From NCBI RefSeq assembly GCF_014838715.1, contig NZ_CP061947.1, positions 2,604,001-2,668,000 of the forward strand: a stretch of DNA of 64,000 nucleotides. The letters run 5' to 3'. The notes beneath the pieces were generated by a model that was not told the DNA's origin, did no database searches, and saw only the letters and a program-made list of their open reading frames with translations. The DNA comes from Algoriphagus sp. Y33. GTDB taxonomy: Bacteria; Bacteroidota; Bacteroidia; Cytophagales; Cyclobacteriaceae. Shown one piece after another: positions 26,229 to 34,830 of this stretch (position 1 is the first letter of the stretch; the number at the start of each line of letters is the position of its first letter). Position numbers and translations under genes: made by a program.

Positions 26229-26786
26229 ATGAATAAAGAGGAACGTTTCGTACAGGACATCCGGAGTGGGGATAAGAGAAAACTGGATGAAATCTATTCT
26301 GAAAACAAACCCCATTTTCTTGCGTTTGCGAGAAAATACCGGCTCCAGGATGATGTGATCAGAGATATTTATCAGGAAAGCATCATTGTCTTCTACGAAA
26401 ACATCCTTGGCGGAAAGCTGACAACCTTACAGAGTAGCATCAAAACTTACCTCTTTGCAATCGGAAAATACAAGCTGATTGAGCACCTCAGAAAGTCAGA
26501 AAAACACGAAACGGTACCTTTTGACCAAAGTGGGATACTTGATGAATTTTCTCTTGCCGAATTGCCGGGTGAGAATGAAGCGGACGAACAGACGCTTCTT
26601 ATCAAATCAGGCTATAAGCAGCTTGGAACAAAATGCAGGGATATTTTGCGTTTGTTTTACTACGAGGAAAAAAAACTTGACGAAATCCAGCAACAGCTTG
26701 GATATGATTCTAAGGACACGGTCAAGAGCCAGAAATCCAGGTGTGTTAAACAATTAAGAAAATTAGTAGGGGTATATGAAAAGTGA
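26229..26786 (+). CDS. RNA polymerase sigma factor, sigma-70/ECF type
   Basis: The 185-residue ECF-like factor has region 2 at about 25-95 (HFLAFARKYRLQDDVIRDIYQESIIVFYENI ... FAIGKYKLIEHLRK). Region 4 is at about 125-180 (LGTKCRDILRLFYYEEKKLDEIQQQLGYDSKDTVKSQKSRCVKQLRKLV). It overlaps the next gene by 11 bp, indicating translational coupling to the membrane protein that probably restrains it. The cluster context (anti-sigma-like TPR protein and CHAT protein) rather than a TonB receptor suggests a stress or envelope regulon. Targets are unknown. Confidence 0.9.
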   Translation: MNKEERFVQDIRSGDKRKLDEIYSENKPHFLAFARKYRLQDDVIRDIYQESIIVFYENILGGKLTTLQSSIKTYLFAIGKYKLIEHLRKSEKHETVPFDQSGILDEFSLAELPGENEADEQTLLIKSGYKQLGTKCRDILRLFYYEEKKLDEIQQQLGYDSKDTVKSQKSRCVKQLRKLVGVYEK

Positions 26787-27486
26787 CAGGGATATATTGA
26801 TCGATGGGTATTTCGAAAAGACCCTTACAGCCTTGCAACAAACCGAGTTTGACCGGTTAATGCTGGAGGATTCTTCGTTTGCGGAGGAAGTAACCTTCCA
26901 TCGTAAACTGAAAGCAGCCATCCGGATGGAAGAACGGGAGAATCTCAAGGCCAGGTTTGATACAATCGATGCTACCCCAAGCCCATCCTACCGATGGTGG
27001 TACGCAGCTGCTGCTGTGTTGGCACTGATGGCTATGGGCTGGTGGATTAGTAGTCAGATCCCACAACAGCCTAAGGATTTATATTATGCTTATTTTGAAC
27101 CTTACCCCAATACCGTGGAGCCTCTTGTAAGAAGTGATGCCGGACAAAAAGGTCTTTCAGTACAGGCTTTTCACCTCTATGAGGAAGGGGAATACGCTAA
27201 AGCCGGTGCTGCTTTCGGAAGGCTGTATCAAGAAAGTAACAAAGAACAGGATCTATTCTATCAGGCTATTTCGCTGATGGCCGCCGGAAAGACTACCGAA
27301 GCCCTCCCGCTGCTGGAACGGCAGGAATGGACAGCCTCCTACTTTGAAGCTTCCCAATGGTATCTAGCCTTAGCTTATCTAAAAGAGGAACAGCTTTCCC
27401 AAGCAAAAACCCACCTGAAAAAGGTGCGTGATGCCAAAGGTTTCCTATCGTCTCAGGCAACTAAATTATTGAAAGAACTGGATTAG
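26776..27486 (+). CDS. Membrane-anchored TPR protein, likely anti-sigma partner
   Basis: The 236-residue protein has a cytoplasmic N-terminus (DRDILIDGYFEKTLTALQQTEFDRLMLED, like anti-sigma domains). A single membrane helix follows at about 74-92 (WWYAAAAVLALMAMGWWIS). The periplasmic TPR-like helical repeats (AFHLYEEGEYAKAGAAFGRLY, LFYQAISLMAAGKTTEALPLL, WYLALAYLKEEQLSQAKTHLKKV) complete it. The layout and 11-bp overlap with the sigma gene support an anti-sigma role. The gene converges with the CHAT gene, with only 15 bp between their stop codons. Confidence 0.8.
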   Translation: MKSDRDILIDGYFEKTLTALQQTEFDRLMLEDSSFAEEVTFHRKLKAAIRMEERENLKARFDTIDATPSPSYRWWYAAAAVLALMAMGWWISSQIPQQPKDLYYAYFEPYPNTVEPLVRSDAGQKGLSVQAFHLYEEGEYAKAGAAFGRLYQESNKEQDLFYQAISLMAAGKTTEALPLLERQEWTASYFEASQWYLALAYLKEEQLSQAKTHLKKVRDAKGFLSSQATKLLKELD

Positions 27487-27501
27487 TCACCAGCTTTTAG
27501 T

Positions 27502-30500
27502 TCATAAAGTCTGTCTTCTACGGTAGAAGAATCCCGCTGCCGCCAGCAGCAGAAAGGCAATGCCAAGAAAAGCCCAGTATTCATCGGGTATTATCCACTT
27601 TCCACGCGGAGAAAGTCCTTCTACATTGCCGTTGAGGACAAATCCCGCCCAATAGAAAGGATGCCGCTTCATGGGATGATCCACCAGAAATTGCTTTTTG
27701 GCTTCTGCAAGTGCTTCTTCCTTGGAGCTACCTTTATCCAAAAAATCATAGAAAGAACGCATCAAGGTCGCAGTTTCTTCATCAGGCACCTGCCACAAAC
27801 TATAAATCGAGGCTTTTACACCGGCATAGGTAAGTGCGCGTGACAGACTCATCATTCCTTCTCCGGCCTGCAATGCACCAATCCCGGTATTGCAGGCACT
27901 CAGTACCACCAGATCAGCAGGAAAACGCATATTGTATAGCTCCGAATAGGACATATTTTCCCCATCCTGAAAGAATATCCCTGAACTTTCATAATTCAGT
28001 TTGTCCATCACCGCATGGGTAGCAAAATGATACACCTGAAAAGAACCTATAGCATTGAGAAACTCATCCTTATTGGCCTGATCACGATGGAAAACCTCAC
28101 CTCCCAAACGATCCACAATGTAATGAGCTTCGGAAAGTGCGCCTTCCAGGTAAGTCAATCGGCTTCGGGTTATAGGAATAGTTTCTACAGTCTTAAGGAA
28201 AGATTTGGGGTACTCGGGCACAAAGGCTGCTACAGTACGGGAACTTGATTTTCCAGCATTTGCATATTGCTGTAAGCCCCACAGCTTAAAGGAATTGGAA
28301 TAGCTAATAGCGTAATTTTCAATCAATAACCCGGACTTGTCAGCTTTTTCCAGGCTTTCGAAGGCCAGAAAATTTAGCTTACTGTCTGGAATAACGACTA
28401 GCTTACTGATGGATTCCCCTTCAAGGTTCAAGGGGTGGACCAGCAGTTCGTAAAGCTGTCTGGAAAGTGCCGCCGCCCCAGGTTGGATGGTTTGAATTTG
28501 TTCATGATAGGCATCCATGAGCTCAAGCACTGTTTTTTTTTCGCCCAGATCCACCACACGTGTTTTCTCAGCGCTGACTACAAAGGCGAATAGTTTTGAA
28601 TCTGTTGCCAAGTACCTGACAATTGCCCTATCGTCTGAGAGTTGGTTTTGAATCAACTCAAGATTGATTCCCCCTGTGAAAAAATCAAAATAGCTCGTAT
28701 CGTAGGAGGATATGCTGGCTTCATTGGCCTGGAGTTCTGCTTCCAACTGACGTATTTCGTCCTGTGAAGAAGTAACATTTTGTTGCTGAAGCTGTACTAA
28801 AGAATACCTTAACTGATTGTGCTGTAGCAACAAGCTGTCCGGAACGGCCAAGTATTGTTGGTATTTGGATTCAAACTCCCGCCACAGCAATTGGGAGGAG
28901 TTGTTTTCCACCCGGATCAATAGACTATCCACATCAGGCTTCTCCAATTGCAGATGTAGTGAAATCAAGCCTTCATGAATATTACCGGAAGTCATGTTCA
29001 GGCTGGGGTTGTAAGCCCCTTTTTGATAATAGTCCTGAAAAATAAGCGCAGCTACGTCAAAGAGATGGTAACTGATCAGGCCCAACTCCCGCTCACCCGT
29101 GCACTCAAATTGGTTTCGGTAAACGTTGGCAGCTTCTTTTACCGCATTGATATAATATACACTGTTTCGCTCGGCAAAGTCCTGCACATTGACGACCATC
29201 ACGTCATCTATTTCCTCAGCGAGCAATAGCGAAAAAGCCTGCTTCACGATTTGCTCTGCTTGACCAAAATCATCCATTTGCTGCAGGATATCTGCTTTTT
29301 TCAAGGACAGGTTTAGCAGGTTGACTTCCCGGATGTCATGATTCCTACCGATCTGCAGGGCTTTATCCAGCGCAAGAAGTGCTTTATCAAGCTCATTTGA
29401 GGAAAACAACCAGAATTTACAATAATCCGCATAGCTCAGCATTTCATAGTAATAATTATCATACCTGATGCTTTTTTGCAGTGCCATATCCAAAAGCTGG
29501 ATTTTCTTTTGAATTTCAGTACTATTCTCATAATCATCCAAGATAGCTGCTGTATTGAGAATGCTGCTGATCAGGTAATTGGAATATTGTATCTGGCTTT
29601 CCCGTGGAAGATCCTGAAAAAATCCGTTCAATGAATCTAAATGGGCGAGTGCCGATTGACCGTCGTCAGCCAGATCATAATAGAGAATGTTGATCCGGTG
29701 CCGGTTGACATGATGCATTAGCTGAGGTTTAATGGTAGCCTTAAACCCGGACTTTCCAAAGGATTCCTCGCTCACCCACTGGTCAAACTGCTCGTTCACT
29801 GATTCAATTAATTCCTTGGCAGCCGCCTTGTCACCATAGGTGCGGTATTGCCTCATGAGATTCCCATAGATGGTTATCAGGTAACTTTTGTCCACATCGG
29901 GATCTGATTCCCAGAGGGATTTCGCTTTGAGGTAACATTCCTTGCGTTGGGTGAAAAAGCCGGTTTCCGCATACATGGTACCCAGATTGTTATAAGCCAA
30001 AGCCAAACTGGACACATCCAATTCCTCCGGAGGCAAAGACTCGTAAAGGCTGATAGACTTTTTGTAAACCCGGATTGCCTCATGATAGTCTTTATTCTTG
30101 TCGTGCAAGTAAGCAATGTCGTAAACAAAATCTGCCTTGTCAGCAGTGCCGATCTGAGACGCTATCAATTGATATCCCTCCAATGCCAGCTGCAAGGAAC
30201 TTGCCCAATCACCAGAATTGGCATAATCATGATAGGCCTCGGTAAACAGTTCTTTTAGATAATCAACATGACCATCAGAAGCGAGTGGTTTGCTATTTTC
30301 CAGGGCTTTTTCAAATTCCTGCCGGGACTTTGTATAATTCTGTTGACCGGAATAGTGCAAGCCGGAAGCTCTGTGAAACTTACTTTGAAAGAGCAAGAAA
30401 TCTTGGTGATCCTTTCCCAGTTGATTTGACAGCTGTTGAAAAACCCTGGCAGCCTCAAGGTATTGCCGGGATGAGAAGAGACTATCTCCAAGAGAACTTT

Positions 30501-30603
30501 GACCGTGTTGTGAAGCCCTCGAATTTTGCTTACATAAGGTATGATTGAGGGTTAAAAAAAGGCAAATAAAAAGTGCTAGTGATGTTTTACTGTCAATAAA
30601 CAT
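27502..30603 (-). CDS. TPR-CHAT protein (caspase-like protease candidate)
   Basis: The 1033-residue protein starts with a hydrophobic export segment (SLALFICLFLTLNHTL). Many TPR repeats fill about 30-480 (e.g. YDIAYLHDKNKDYHEAIRVYKKSI, ALAYNNLGTMYAETGFFTQRKECY). A coiled-coil-rich linker follows, then a CHAT domain at about 680-985. The caspase-type dyad is present: H863 in YHFATHAV and C904 in VLSACNTG. A C-terminal membrane helix lies at about 1005-1025 (YWAFLGIAFLLLAAAGFFYRRR). Intact His/Cys suggests peptidase activity, but the substrate is unknown. It converges on the sigma/TPR pair and may act in the same signalling route. Confidence 0.9.
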   Translation of the reverse strand: MFIDSKTSLALFICLFLTLNHTLCKQNSRASQHGQSSLGDSLFSSRQYLEAARVFQQLSNQLGKDHQDFLLFQSKFHRASGLHYSGQQNYTKSRQEFEKALENSKPLASDGHVDYLKELFTEAYHDYANSGDWASSLQLALEGYQLIASQIGTADKADFVYDIAYLHDKNKDYHEAIRVYKKSISLYESLPPEELDVSSLALAYNNLGTMYAETGFFTQRKECYLKAKSLWESDPDVDKSYLITIYGNLMRQYRTYGDKAAAKELIESVNEQFDQWVSEESFGKSGFKATIKPQLMHHVNRHRINILYYDLADDGQSALAHLDSLNGFFQDLPRESQIQYSNYLISSILNTAAILDDYENSTEIQKKIQLLDMALQKSIRYDNYYYEMLSYADYCKFWLFSSNELDKALLALDKALQIGRNHDIREVNLLNLSLKKADILQQMDDFGQAEQIVKQAFSLLLAEEIDDVMVVNVQDFAERNSVYYINAVKEAANVYRNQFECTGERELGLISYHLFDVAALIFQDYYQKGAYNPSLNMTSGNIHEGLISLHLQLEKPDVDSLLIRVENNSSQLLWREFESKYQQYLAVPDSLLLQHNQLRYSLVQLQQQNVTSSQDEIRQLEAELQANEASISSYDTSYFDFFTGGINLELIQNQLSDDRAIVRYLATDSKLFAFVVSAEKTRVVDLGEKKTVLELMDAYHEQIQTIQPGAAALSRQLYELLVHPLNLEGESISKLVVIPDSKLNFLAFESLEKADKSGLLIENYAISYSNSFKLWGLQQYANAGKSSSRTVAAFVPEYPKSFLKTVETIPITRSRLTYLEGALSEAHYIVDRLGGEVFHRDQANKDEFLNAIGSFQVYHFATHAVMDKLNYESSGIFFQDGENMSYSELYNMRFPADLVVLSACNTGIGALQAGEGMMSLSRALTYAGVKASIYSLWQVPDEETATLMRSFYDFLDKGSSKEEALAEAKKQFLVDHPMKRHPFYWAGFVLNGNVEGLSPRGKWIIPDEYWAFLGIAFLLLAAAGFFYRRRQTL

Positions 30604-31159
30604 GGCGTGTATTTAATCAATTGAAGCCAGCCTCTATGTTTCACTCAGGGTTCGGTTTTAATGCTAGGGGCAGTTACCTGATCAGCAATTCTATTCAGGA
30701 ATTTTAAGTATTTAGGTTAGTTTAGGGCACAATATTGGGTGCATATCTATGTTGGAACCCTTGAAACAAACATTTAAAAGCCAGAAATCAAAAAGAATTA
30801 GGTAGTAATAAAGTCATTCTTCTTTAAAATTTAGGATTCGTGAGTCGCGATAAAGCGATAGATACAAGCTTTTCTTTAGTAAAGTGTAAGGCTAACGTGT
30901 TTGTATATGAACTGTGGCGTGTTTCGGTACGAGCCTCTCCTAATAGAAACGGGCTTTGGGAAATCCGCAGGATTTTCCAAGTGAAGACTCACCCGCTATT
31001 TCTTATACACGCTGTTCAGGAATATTTTCTTTCATTCTATTTGCCTTATAAAAACTACTGTTGAACAGGATTCTGACTAACGAATCATGCCCCCCTAAAT
31101 ATCAGCTTACTGCCTCACCCTGCCCTACTAGCCGGCCCAATCCCTGAAGAGAGAAGGCG
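30604..31159. other. Gene-free stretch with an attC-like site
   Basis: No credible coding frame is seen. It holds the attC-like palindrome at 30890-31017 and the cassette-end motif TTCTGACTAACG at 31071-31082. Confidence 0.5.
30890..31017 (-). other. attC-like imperfect palindrome, no gene attached
   Basis: GGCTAACGTG...GTATATGAA at the low end faces CTTATACACGCTGTTC at the high end, with bulges. An internal hairpin GGAAATCC/GGATTTTCC is present. Length is about 128 nt. Read on the minus strand it ends CACGTTAGCC, like the R' end of integron attC sites. The high-end arm is nearly the same as 13582-13606. Confidence 0.4.
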
Positions 31160-31640
31160 CATGTTTAGTACTATCATCAAGATTTCAGAATCAAAAGGTG
31201 TTTGATAGTTTCCGGATTTAAGCCCAGAAGGATGCTATAAAAGTTGGCGTAGTTCCCAGATCCTGTCAGTCTCGATACCTCGAGTGTCGCAGGCGATAAT
31301 GAACAATGGCAAGAACGGAAAAAAAATGATACCATCCCATCACGCAGGCTAGCTACTTCGCTAAATCCCTCCCTGCAATCTGGCTCCTCCTTAAAAATGT
31401 CCACAGGACATTTTCTTAACAGTCGGCCCTAGGGTATTATTTGGGAAAATGGGAGGAAATGTGAGGGAATTGTGGTGTTTTTTGGTTGGTCAGCAGGATT
31501 ATCTGCATCCCATGGCATCCTTTTTCAGACAAAAACAGAAAGTGAGGTTCATGATCCTGTTCCGGATCTGGAATGCCGGTGATTGGTTTGCCCCCTTTTT
31601 CCTATCTGGCAAGTACTACCAGTCGATTTATCAGACTCCA
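31160..31640 (+). repeat. Intergenic repeat family C, copy 1
   Basis: Long similarity to 51010-51400, with shared strings GGATGCTATAAAAGTTGG, CCCTAGGGTAT, AAATGGGAGGAAA, GACAAAAACAGAAAGTGAGG and TTCATGATCCTG. It has a hairpin at 31394-31414 (AAAATGTCC/GGACATTTT) whose counterpart in the other copy has a different but paired sequence. A small ORF in it is shifted by a one-base difference in the other copy, so it is not coding. Confidence 0.75.
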
Positions 31641-31855
31641 AGATTTAGGTAATAAAGCCCTTGATTCAGAGCCCAATCCACCCGAAGCAAAGTGCTTCTT
31701 CAACGTCTTTATTCCAATTTGATGGAGTGAACATTTGACTTTTCTGTGTAATAAACGAGCCAAACAGATTGTGTTGACTGATGATTTTTTTCTAACCATT
31801 GCCTCCAATCTGCTCGGCTTTTAGGACGATATGTTTCTATTTCATTTTTAGGCAT
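31641..31855 (-). pseudogene. Broken YdeI/OmpD-associated-family gene
   Basis: From ATG 31855 the frame reads MPKNEIETYRPKSRADW and QSVWLVYY, typical of the YdeI/OmpD-associated family N-terminus. It then hits a stop. A shift of frame near 31735 resumes NWNKDVEEALCFGWI, the family's next conserved block. The 3' part is missing, with repeat C beginning there. It overlaps the stop of the epoxide-hydrolase gene by 8 bp, so it was once the second gene of that operon. Confidence 0.7.
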
Positions 31856-32810
31856 TCTCTTGTTCCAGCCATTTTAAAATTGATTGGGTAGTTTCCCCCG
31901 GCATTTCTTGCTGAATCCAATGACCGCAATCCAGACTGACAACATCCAAATTAGGAACGATATTTTTTAGGTTTTCAGACTTTGGAATCGTGTCCTGTTC
32001 ACCATATATCATAAGAGTCGGCTGATGGATGATTGGGATTACGTCCGCCATCAAGTGCCAGTTTCTATCCAGGTTTCTGTACCAATTTATACTTCCTGTA
32101 AACCCTGATGATTCGAAAGCCGAGATGAAAACAGCCAGTTCGTCCTCATCCATCAAAGGCTCCCCAAGTGGTTTTTCTGCTCTTGCAAGATTGATCATTA
32201 GCATTCCCGGCTCAGGAGGTGTGGGGGGTATATTTTTGCGGAATATATTACGCAGAAACCGGGATGTGTATTCATTCATTATAGCATCTGCTACTCCGGG
32301 TTGTCTGTTGAAGTGAACAAAATAGAAGTCTCCTCCAACCAGTGCTTCCATCGACTCAATCCATGGTTTTTCTCCACGCGCCTGATAGGGCAAAGCCAGG
32401 TTGATCACTTTATTTACCCGCTCTGGATGCAATAGCGCCAGACTCCAAACGACATTTGCGCCCCAGTCGTGACCAACAAAAATGGCGTCCTCGTATCCGT
32501 AATGGTCGAGCAGTGCAATCAGGTCACCTGCCAAGTGTTCAATGTCATATTCAGTTACTTCGGCCGGACGGGATGAGTTGCCATAACCTCTCTGGTTTGG
32601 AATGATGACATGATAGCCAGCTGCAGCAAGTGCCGGTATCTGATAACGCCAGGAAAACGCATGTTCCGGAAAACCGTGACAGAGAACGACAGGTTTCCCC
32701 GAATTCTTTGGACCTGCTTCAAATACTTCCAGTTCCACGCCATTTACTGAAATCATCGCGGGAACCGGGAATTGGGTTGGATTTACACTTTTACTTGTTG
32801 TGCTTGTCAT
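31848..32810 (-). CDS. Alpha/beta hydrolase, epoxide hydrolase-like
   Basis: The 320-residue enzyme has the epoxide-hydrolase subfamily signatures. The oxyanion motif is HGFPEHAFSWR (H45), the nucleophile D115 is in GHDWGA, and the cap region is tyrosine- and proline-rich. The acid D273 is in GEQDTIPKS and the general base H297 is in CGHWIQQE. An aspartate nucleophile supports epoxide hydrolase or haloalkane-dehalogenase-type chemistry rather than esterase activity. It is cytosolic, with no signal peptide. It was followed by a now broken YdeI-like gene in the same direction. Confidence 0.9.
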   Translation of the reverse strand: MTSTTSKSVNPTQFPVPAMISVNGVELEVFEAGPKNSGKPVVLCHGFPEHAFSWRYQIPALAAAGYHVIIPNQRGYGNSSRPAEVTEYDIEHLAGDLIALLDHYGYEDAIFVGHDWGANVVWSLALLHPERVNKVINLALPYQARGEKPWIESMEALVGGDFYFVHFNRQPGVADAIMNEYTSRFLRNIFRKNIPPTPPEPGMLMINLARAEKPLGEPLMDEDELAVFISAFESSGFTGSINWYRNLDRNWHLMADVIPIIHQPTLMIYGEQDTIPKSENLKNIVPNLDVVSLDCGHWIQQEMPGETTQSILKWLEQENA

Positions 32811-33004
32811 TTTATTGCCGTTTAAAAATTGATGTGATGCAAACTTAAATCCGGTCAGTGACAGCCCTATGTCAAGAGTGAAAAGGAACTAGTTGTAATT
32901 GTCAAAATACTCTTGCAAAGTCAGTATAAGGTTTAACCCGAATTATGCATTAGGTTTCGTTATAGCCTGTCCCGATAAATCGGGAAGGTCATTAATCGCA
33001 AGAA

Positions 33005-33150
33005 AATCAGGCTGTTTGGAAACTGAGTCCGCCGCGGCGGATATGGTGAAGTTGAAAACAGCAATGTAATAGCTGATTTTGAAGCAATTAAGGGTTGTAA
33101 TAACTTGTGCGCCGTGGCGTAGAATTGCTAATGAATATTTCGGGTTTACT
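33005..33150. repeat. Intergenic repeat family E, copy 1
   Basis: Nearly the same as 37205-37345. Shared strings are GAGTCCGCCGCG, GGATATGGTGAA, GAAAACAGCAATGTAAT, GCTGATTTTGAAGCAATTAA and GGCGTAGAATT. It has no coding capacity and lies against the 3' end of the DinB-like gene. The rest of 32811-33004 holds no gene. Confidence 0.7.
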
Positions 33151-33643
33151 GATAATTCACAGTTCCTCTGGAATTATAAGTAAGGGTCGATTTTGCTACT
33201 CCAAAATATTCAGAAATCAATATTCCAGGAATAGCATGACAAGCTAATCTTATCAATGCCTGGTGATGGACACAATGCTCCAGATTATACAAAAGCTCCC
33301 GGAAATAGGTTGTATTGATGCCCTCAGTTTCCGGATTTTGATCCGGATACAATAGCAAATCCTTGTCTGGAAGAATGATTTGATGTTGAATCAGCCTGAT
33401 TTTCTCCAAAGCAAATACAGGATCCCGTTCCATCCTTAAGTCTCTTTTTCGGAGATCATAATTGATTTCACCGGAGTCATACTGAGCGATCAAGCATTCG
33501 AAAAGCTCCAAAATATGTCGTACATGCTGACCAATTGAGGAGGTTCGAAACACCGGAGAAAATTGAGAATAATCCTGGTGAGAAAGTTGCAGCAGAAGAT
33601 CACTGAGCTCCTCGAGCTGATTAGCGCATGAGTTAGATAGCAT
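33146..33643 (-). CDS. DinB-like protein
   Basis: The 165-residue four-helix-bundle protein fits the DinB/YfiT superfamily. The metal-binding histidines are visible as SIGQHVRHILE (H40/H43) and LEHCVHHQALIR (H123, H126/H127). Members are metal-dependent transferases or stress-induced proteins of poorly known function. It overlaps the DoxX-like gene by 11 bp and is read after it, so the two form an operon with translational coupling. No export signal is seen. Confidence 0.8.
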   Translation of the reverse strand: MLSNSCANQLEELSDLLLQLSHQDYSQFSPVFRTSSIGQHVRHILELFECLIAQYDSGEINYDLRKRDLRMERDPVFALEKIRLIQHQIILPDKDLLLYPDQNPETEGINTTYFRELLYNLEHCVHHQALIRLACHAIPGILISEYFGVAKSTLTYNSRGTVNYQ

Positions 33644-34064
33644 ACCGGCGTTTGATAAAACTGATCAATTGATTTTTTAGGATAATCACCTGCCCCACAC
33701 AAGCCAGAAAACAGACCAATGCAAGCCCGAATAGCTTTCCTCCATCATTATTGAATATAATTCCTAGTTGGAAGATATGCGCTCCGAGCGCTCCAACCAT
33801 AATTAAAATTCCCAAAATTGCCCCAAGAAGTGTGGCTTTTGGTGTTAGAATTAAGATGGCTACAATTAATTCAATCACGCCAAGACCTATTCTTCCGAAA
33901 GGCTCAAGACCCAAAGTAGTAAATAGCATAACAGAATCCGAATGCGCACCAAACTTAAAAATCAGTGATTGAATCAGAATTATTGCCGCCAAAATCCGCA
34001 GTCCCCAACTGAGGCGTTTTGCATTTATAAATGATTTAGGCGGAAAGCCCGGTCCTTGCAGCAT
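33633..34064 (-). CDS. DoxX-like integral membrane protein
   Basis: The 143-residue protein has four predicted membrane helices: LRILAAIILIQSLIFKFG, GRIGLGVIELIVAILIL, LLGAILGILIMVGALGAHIF and FGLALVCFLACVGQVIIL. The spacing is that of DoxX-like proteins. DoxX relatives take part in redox or thiol metabolism at the inner membrane, but the role here is unknown. It overlaps the DinB-like gene at 33633-33643 and lies 85 bp after the Crp/Fnr regulator in the same direction. Confidence 0.8.
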   Translation of the reverse strand: MLQGPGFPPKSFINAKRLSWGLRILAAIILIQSLIFKFGAHSDSVMLFTTLGLEPFGRIGLGVIELIVAILILTPKATLLGAILGILIMVGALGAHIFQLGIIFNNDGGKLFGLALVCFLACVGQVIILKNQLISFIKRRYAI

Positions 34065-34149
34065 AGTCTTAAGATTTCATGGTTCTATACCTCAAAGATG
34101 TAGTGGTCAACTGACTCCAATTGTCATAAAACTTACACTTTGAGCAATT

Positions 34150-34830
34150 TTAATCGAGCTCGCGCAGGTTTTTTATCCTAATTTCTTTTCTGGAGTAGGT
34201 GATCAAACCTTGCTGCTCCCATTCGTTGAAAAGTTTGGTGGTGGTTTGCCGCGAGCTGCAGATGATTTGGGAGATTTCCTTATGGGTGAGAAAGTTGTCG
34301 ATGCAGACCTGATTGCCTGTGAATCGGCCCTCACGTTTCGCCCAATCTGTAAGAAAAGCGATAAGTCGTTCTTTCGTGTTTTTGAAAAAGAGATTGGAAT
34401 AATTGTTTTTGACCCGCTTCAGCCGAAAGCCGATGAGCTTGGTGTAAGATATAGCCAAGGTCGGATTCTCTGCCAGCAAGCGTTCAAAGTCCGCGGTGTT
34501 GAAGCTGCATAGCACTACGCTATCGGTCAAAACCTGTGCATATTCATAAGTGCTTTCTTCTTTATCAAGGTTGAGAGAACCAAACAATTCTCCCTTTTGG
34601 ATAATATCCACGATCAATTCATTCCCTTCCTCATCGACTTGGACAATCTTCAGATTACCACGCTTAAGCAGAAAGATTCTGGAGCTTTCATTGTCTCCAA
34701 AATCTATCATTTCGCCCTTCTTGGCGCGCTTGAAATTGGTGATGATGCAAAGTTGCCTCACCTGCGAGTTGTTCAGCACCCAAAACAGCTGATGATTTCT
34801 CAAGTGCCAAAATTTAATTTCATCACTCAT
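34150..34830 (-). CDS. Crp/Fnr-family transcriptional regulator
   Basis: The 226-residue regulator has a cyclic-nucleotide-binding-like N-terminal domain at about 20-125 (KRAKKGEMIDFGDNESSRIFLLKRGNLKIVQVDEEGNELIVDIIQKGELFGS). A C-terminal Crp winged helix lies at about 150-220 (FLTHKEISQIICSSRQTTTKLFNEWEQQGLITYSRKEIRI). No Fnr cysteine cluster is present, so it is not an iron-sulfur oxygen sensor. The cNMP-contacting Arg-Ser pair is not evident. It overlaps the ATP-grasp gene by 8 bp and may control the surrounding minus-strand operon. Confidence 0.9.
   Translation of the reverse strand: MSDEIKFWHLRNHQLFWVLNNSQVRQLCIITNFKRAKKGEMIDFGDNESSRIFLLKRGNLKIVQVDEEGNELIVDIIQKGELFGSLNLDKEESTYEYAQVLTDSVVLCSFNTADFERLLAENPTLAISYTKLIGFRLKRVKNNYSNLFFKNTKERLIAFLTDWAKREGRFTGNQVCIDNFLTHKEISQIICSSRQTTTKLFNEWEQQGLITYSRKEIRIKNLRELD

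Noticed and set aside
31449..31652. Small frame inside repeat C
   Set aside because: The other repeat copy has an extra T that shifts the frame, so it is not conserved as coding sequence.
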